Positions 5,906-7,651 of a stretch of 7,651 nucleotides of DNA are shown here, in pieces. The stretch spans positions 1 to 7,651 of the forward strand of contig JAFQUG010000318.1 in the NCBI GenBank assembly GCA_017408625.1, given 5' to 3'. The position numbers and the translations under genes were made by a program. Source of the stretch: Clostridia bacterium (GTDB taxonomy: Bacteria; Bacillota_A; Clostridia; Oscillospirales; CAG-272). The notes under the pieces are model-generated. The model saw only the letters and a program-made list of their open reading frames with translations, had not been told where the DNA came from and searched no databases. Within the stretch, counting starts at the first letter, position 1. Each line of letters starts with the position of its first letter.

Positions 5906-7465
5906 ATGAAAAAATTATTGACAATCATGCTCGCAATGTGTCTGTTGCTGGCAACTATGACCGTTCTGGCAATCCCCGCAAATGCAGCCGAGGTAGAAGG
6001 CGACTGGGTAACCTCCAGAGCAGGTGATGCATACGAAGAGGGTGTTACCGATTATACGCCCGCTGCAGGCTACAAGTATACAACCGAGGGCTTCCAGACG
6101 GTTGCTCCCGACTTTACCAATTGCAGCCCCTATATTCAGGCGCATACGAAAAAAGCATATGATCTGAAGGCACCCAACGCTGATGAGAACGGCAATGCGC
6201 TTTCCGTTAAATTCACCGTTCAGGAATTCGCTTATGGCGGCGAGTACAACAACAAGGACGAGTGGATCGCTATCACGCTCAACAGTGATCCTGTTGTAAC
6301 GCAGGGTAACCCCGCTTACGGCTCCGGTCTTTGCATTCTGATCCGCGGCGCAGGTAACGGTGCTGCTACCGGACAGCCTCACTATTCTGACAAAGAGAAC
6401 AATAAGTTCTCTCTCTTCACGCAGGGCCAGATCAATCCTACGTTGAACGATGACGGCCAGGAAGAGTATACCTTCTCGATCAAGTATGACGGCACGAAAT
6501 ACGTGATGAATTTGTGCGGTGTTGAATTTTCCGATCCCGACGGAAATCTGGATAGAATTTTTGACGAGCAGTGTGCTGAAGGTGCATATCTCGGCATTAC
6601 TCTGATGACCACCGAGATCGAAACTCCCGCATCCTTTGTGATCACTGAATTCCAGGGTGCTGTTCCTTACGGTGAAGACAGTGCAGATCCCGAAGCTAAC
6701 GTGAAGAATTTTGCTGAGATCGCTGATTCCTCAACCGTTCCCGCAGGCCAGCCTGCTGTTATTTGGGATGGTAAGGCTGAGTATTATGATAAGATTTCCA
6801 TTTCCAATGCTGACTATACAGTTCAGGAAAGCGGTGTTGTATCCCTGAAAGCAAACGGTACCGGTCCTTACATCAGTTTCAACCTCAAAAACGATATTTC
6901 TTACGAAGCTTCCGATTTCCCGATCGTTGTTGCTTTGACCAGAAATTGCTTAGATCTCGATGGACAGATGTATTACTATTCCGGCAGAACCCTGGGTGCA
7001 AATTCCGATTGCCTGATGGATATCATGTATGACGATTATGACTTTGGCGAAGGCTGGGGTCTGTCTGTTCTTGACCTGACGGATGATCCCGAATGGGAGG
7101 GCAGAATCAATGGTATGAGACTTGACTTCAAAGATGTTGATTATACCGATGAAGAAACTGCAAACTTTGACGTGGCTTTCTTTGGAGCATTCCGCACCGA
7201 AGAGGAAGCCGTTCAGTACGCAAAGGATTATCTGATTGCTCTGCTTGGCAAGATGCCCGAGACGACTGAAAAGCCTACCGAAGAGCCTACCACCGAAGCT
7301 CCCACGACCGAGGCAAAGACCGATGCTCCTACGGAAGAGAATCCTTCCGAGGAAGCTACCACCGATGCTGAGCAGTCCGGTGGATGCAAGTCCGTAGTCA
7401 TCGCTCCCGCAGTTGCACTGATCGCACTTCTCGGCGTTGCATTCGTTGCAAAAAAGAAGGACTAA
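5906..7465 (+). CDS. Secreted two-domain surface protein with T/E/P linker and C-terminal Cys-TM-KKKD tail (paralogue 2)
   Basis: A 519-residue exported protein, collinear with its upstream neighbour along its whole length and clearly a duplicate of it; its function is not recognised. The signal peptide is MKKLL plus a hydrophobic core ending PANA (cleavage after about residue 27). The first domain (about 31-255) shares EGDWVTSR, YGSGLCILIRG, QEEYTFSIKY and the ITEFQG end. The second (about 280-445) shares ISYEASDFP, LTRNC, EGRINGMRL and DVAFFGAF, with a short EEEAVQYAKDYL helix. Residues 452-489 form a T/E/P linker. Residues 490-519 are QSGGCKS, a hydrophobic helix and KKKD. Compared with paralogue 1 it has a shorter loop before EGRIN (about 392-397) and slightly different cysteine positions (Cys223 against Cys225). 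Strong promoter and ribosome binding site point to high expression. The duplicates may bind different ligands or be expressed in different conditions. Membrane or wall attachment through the tail is inferred. Confidence 0.85.
   Translation: MKKLLTIMLAMCLLLATMTVLAIPANAAEVEGDWVTSRAGDAYEEGVTDYTPAAGYKYTTEGFQTVAPDFTNCSPYIQAHTKKAYDLKAPNADENGNALSVKFTVQEFAYGGEYNNKDEWIAITLNSDPVVTQGNPAYGSGLCILIRGAGNGAATGQPHYSDKENNKFSLFTQGQINPTLNDDGQEEYTFSIKYDGTKYVMNLCGVEFSDPDGNLDRIFDEQCAEGAYLGITLMTTEIETPASFVITEFQGAVPYGEDSADPEANVKNFAEIADSSTVPAGQPAVIWDGKAEYYDKISISNADYTVQESGVVSLKANGTGPYISFNLKNDISYEASDFPIVVALTRNCLDLDGQMYYYSGRTLGANSDCLMDIMYDDYDFGEGWGLSVLDLTDDPEWEGRINGMRLDFKDVDYTDEETANFDVAFFGAFRTEEEAVQYAKDYLIALLGKMPETTEKPTEEPTTEAPTTEAKTDAPTEENPSEEATTDAEQSGGCKSVVIAPAVALIALLGVAFVAKKKD
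7259..7372 (+). repeat. Low-complexity T/E/P/A linker of paralogue 2
   Basis: Encodes residues 452-489 with recurring PTEEP, TTEAP and DAPTEE units. It matches the linker of paralogue 1 in composition but not in exact repeat order. Both end in a conserved SEEATT(E/D)AE segment just before the Cys motif. Confidence 0.75.
7373..7462 (+). other. C-terminal tripartite sorting/anchor-like tail of paralogue 2
   Basis: Encodes residues 490-519: Ser-Gly-Gly-Cys-Lys-Ser (Cys494), a hydrophobic helix (497-515) and terminal Lys-Lys-Lys-Asp. The last 13 residues (ALLGVAFVAKKKD) are identical to paralogue 1 although many codons differ, which points to selection on the protein tail. Confidence 0.65.
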
Positions 7466-7493
7466 GATATCACTATTTTAAGGGCTGACGCTT

Positions 7494-7525
7494 TGGCGTG
7501 ATACTCTTAACGGAGTATCACGCCA
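7494..7525 (+). terminator. 13-bp hairpin downstream of paralogue 2, probable terminator
   Basis: TGGCGTGATACTC (7494-7506) pairs perfectly with GAGTATCACGCCA (7513-7525) around a 6-base loop (TTAACG). It lies 28 bases after the stop codon. Only a short, mixed T stretch (GTTCTATT) follows, so it may act as a weak or bidirectional terminator or a 3'-end stabiliser. Its arms contain GTGATAC/GTATCAC, close to the linker word of the adjoining hairpin array. Confidence 0.6.
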
Positions 7526-7651
7526 GTTCTATTCGCCTCCCGGCGAGTGATATTGCTGACGCAGTGATATTCGGCTCGCGCCGAGTGGTATTCGCTTCGC
7601 GAGTTTCAGGGCGAATAGAATACCACTGAAGCCGCAAGGCTTCAATATCAC
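7526..7651. repeat. Array of small hairpins with constant AGTGATATT-type junctions, continuing past the window end
   Basis: No gene is visible here. Four adjacent + strand modules have the form ATT-stem-loop-stem-AGT. They are 7531-7548 (ATTCGCC, loop TCCC, GGCGAGT), 7552-7565 (ATTGC, TGAC, GCAGT), 7569-7586 (ATTCGGC, TCGC, GCCGAGT) and 7590-7604 (ATTCGC, TTC, GCGAGT). Junctions are GAT, GAT and GGT. After an irregular stretch (7605-7617), a fifth hairpin (7627-7644, TGAAGCC, loop GCAA, GGCTTCA) has its ATT/AGT flanks on the - strand, and the window ends in AATATCAC, the inverse of the junction word. Stem sequences change from module to module but remain self-complementary. It resembles REP/BIME-like dispersed hairpin elements in style, and I know no named family for it. 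Confidence 0.8.

Noticed and set aside
7526..7651. CRISPR array
   Set aside because: The conserved word is only about 9 bases, the intervals are 14-18 bases and self-complementary, and no cas gene is near.
7526..7651. tRNA or other cloverleaf RNA gene
   Set aside because: There is no acceptor stem with CCA-side layout, no TTC-loop motif and no anticodon arm of the right size. The hairpins follow a repeat rule instead.

Overview
The window looks like part of a Clostridia (Bacillota) chromosome, probably a gut-type lineage known mostly from metagenomes. The evidence is AGGAGG-type ribosome binding sites, consensus sigma-A promoters (TTGACA/TATAAT and extended TGnTATAAT), roughly even base composition, and secreted proteins with Thr/Glu/Pro-rich linkers before a C-terminal membrane segment. 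All recognised genes are on the + strand. The assignment is inferred from style, as the window holds no rRNA or marker gene.

Positions 1-853: the 3' part of a PLP-dependent class I aminotransferase (aspartate aminotransferase-like), cut by the window edge and closed by an intrinsic terminator. Positions 855-3982: a perfect TTGACA-17-TATAAT promoter drives a two-gene unit. The first gene is a TIGR01212 (YhcC/YtqA) radical SAM protein. It overlaps by 17 bases a cytoplasmic GH78 alpha-L-rhamnosidase-like enzyme that keeps the catalytic acidic residues but lacks the usual C-terminal beta domain. The pair joins a tRNA-modification-type enzyme and a sugar hydrolase with no obvious metabolic link.

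Positions 4054-7465: two tandem, separately promoted paralogues encode large secreted proteins of about 520 residues. Each has a signal peptide, two probable beta-sandwich domains, an acidic T/E/P linker and a near-identical C-terminal tail (Ser-Gly-Cys region, hydrophobic helix, KKKD). That tail resembles a protein-sorting or membrane-anchoring signal and is not LPXTG. The two promoters share the same layout (CTATTTAC-type -35, 17-base spacer, TGnTATAAT), and codon choice looks biased toward high expression. They are probably abundant surface proteins, possibly carbohydrate binding, of unknown function.

Positions 7466-7651: a non-coding tail and the most unusual part of the window. After a 13-bp hairpin comes an array of at least four small hairpins of the form [ATT-stem-loop-stem-AGT] separated by the trinucleotide GAT or GGT. 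The stems differ in sequence but always self-complement, while the flanks are constant. A further module in the opposite orientation follows, so linkers on the two sides are complementary and can nest, including a matched variant pair (GTGGTATT/AATACCAC). The array runs off the window end. I do not recognise it as a named element.
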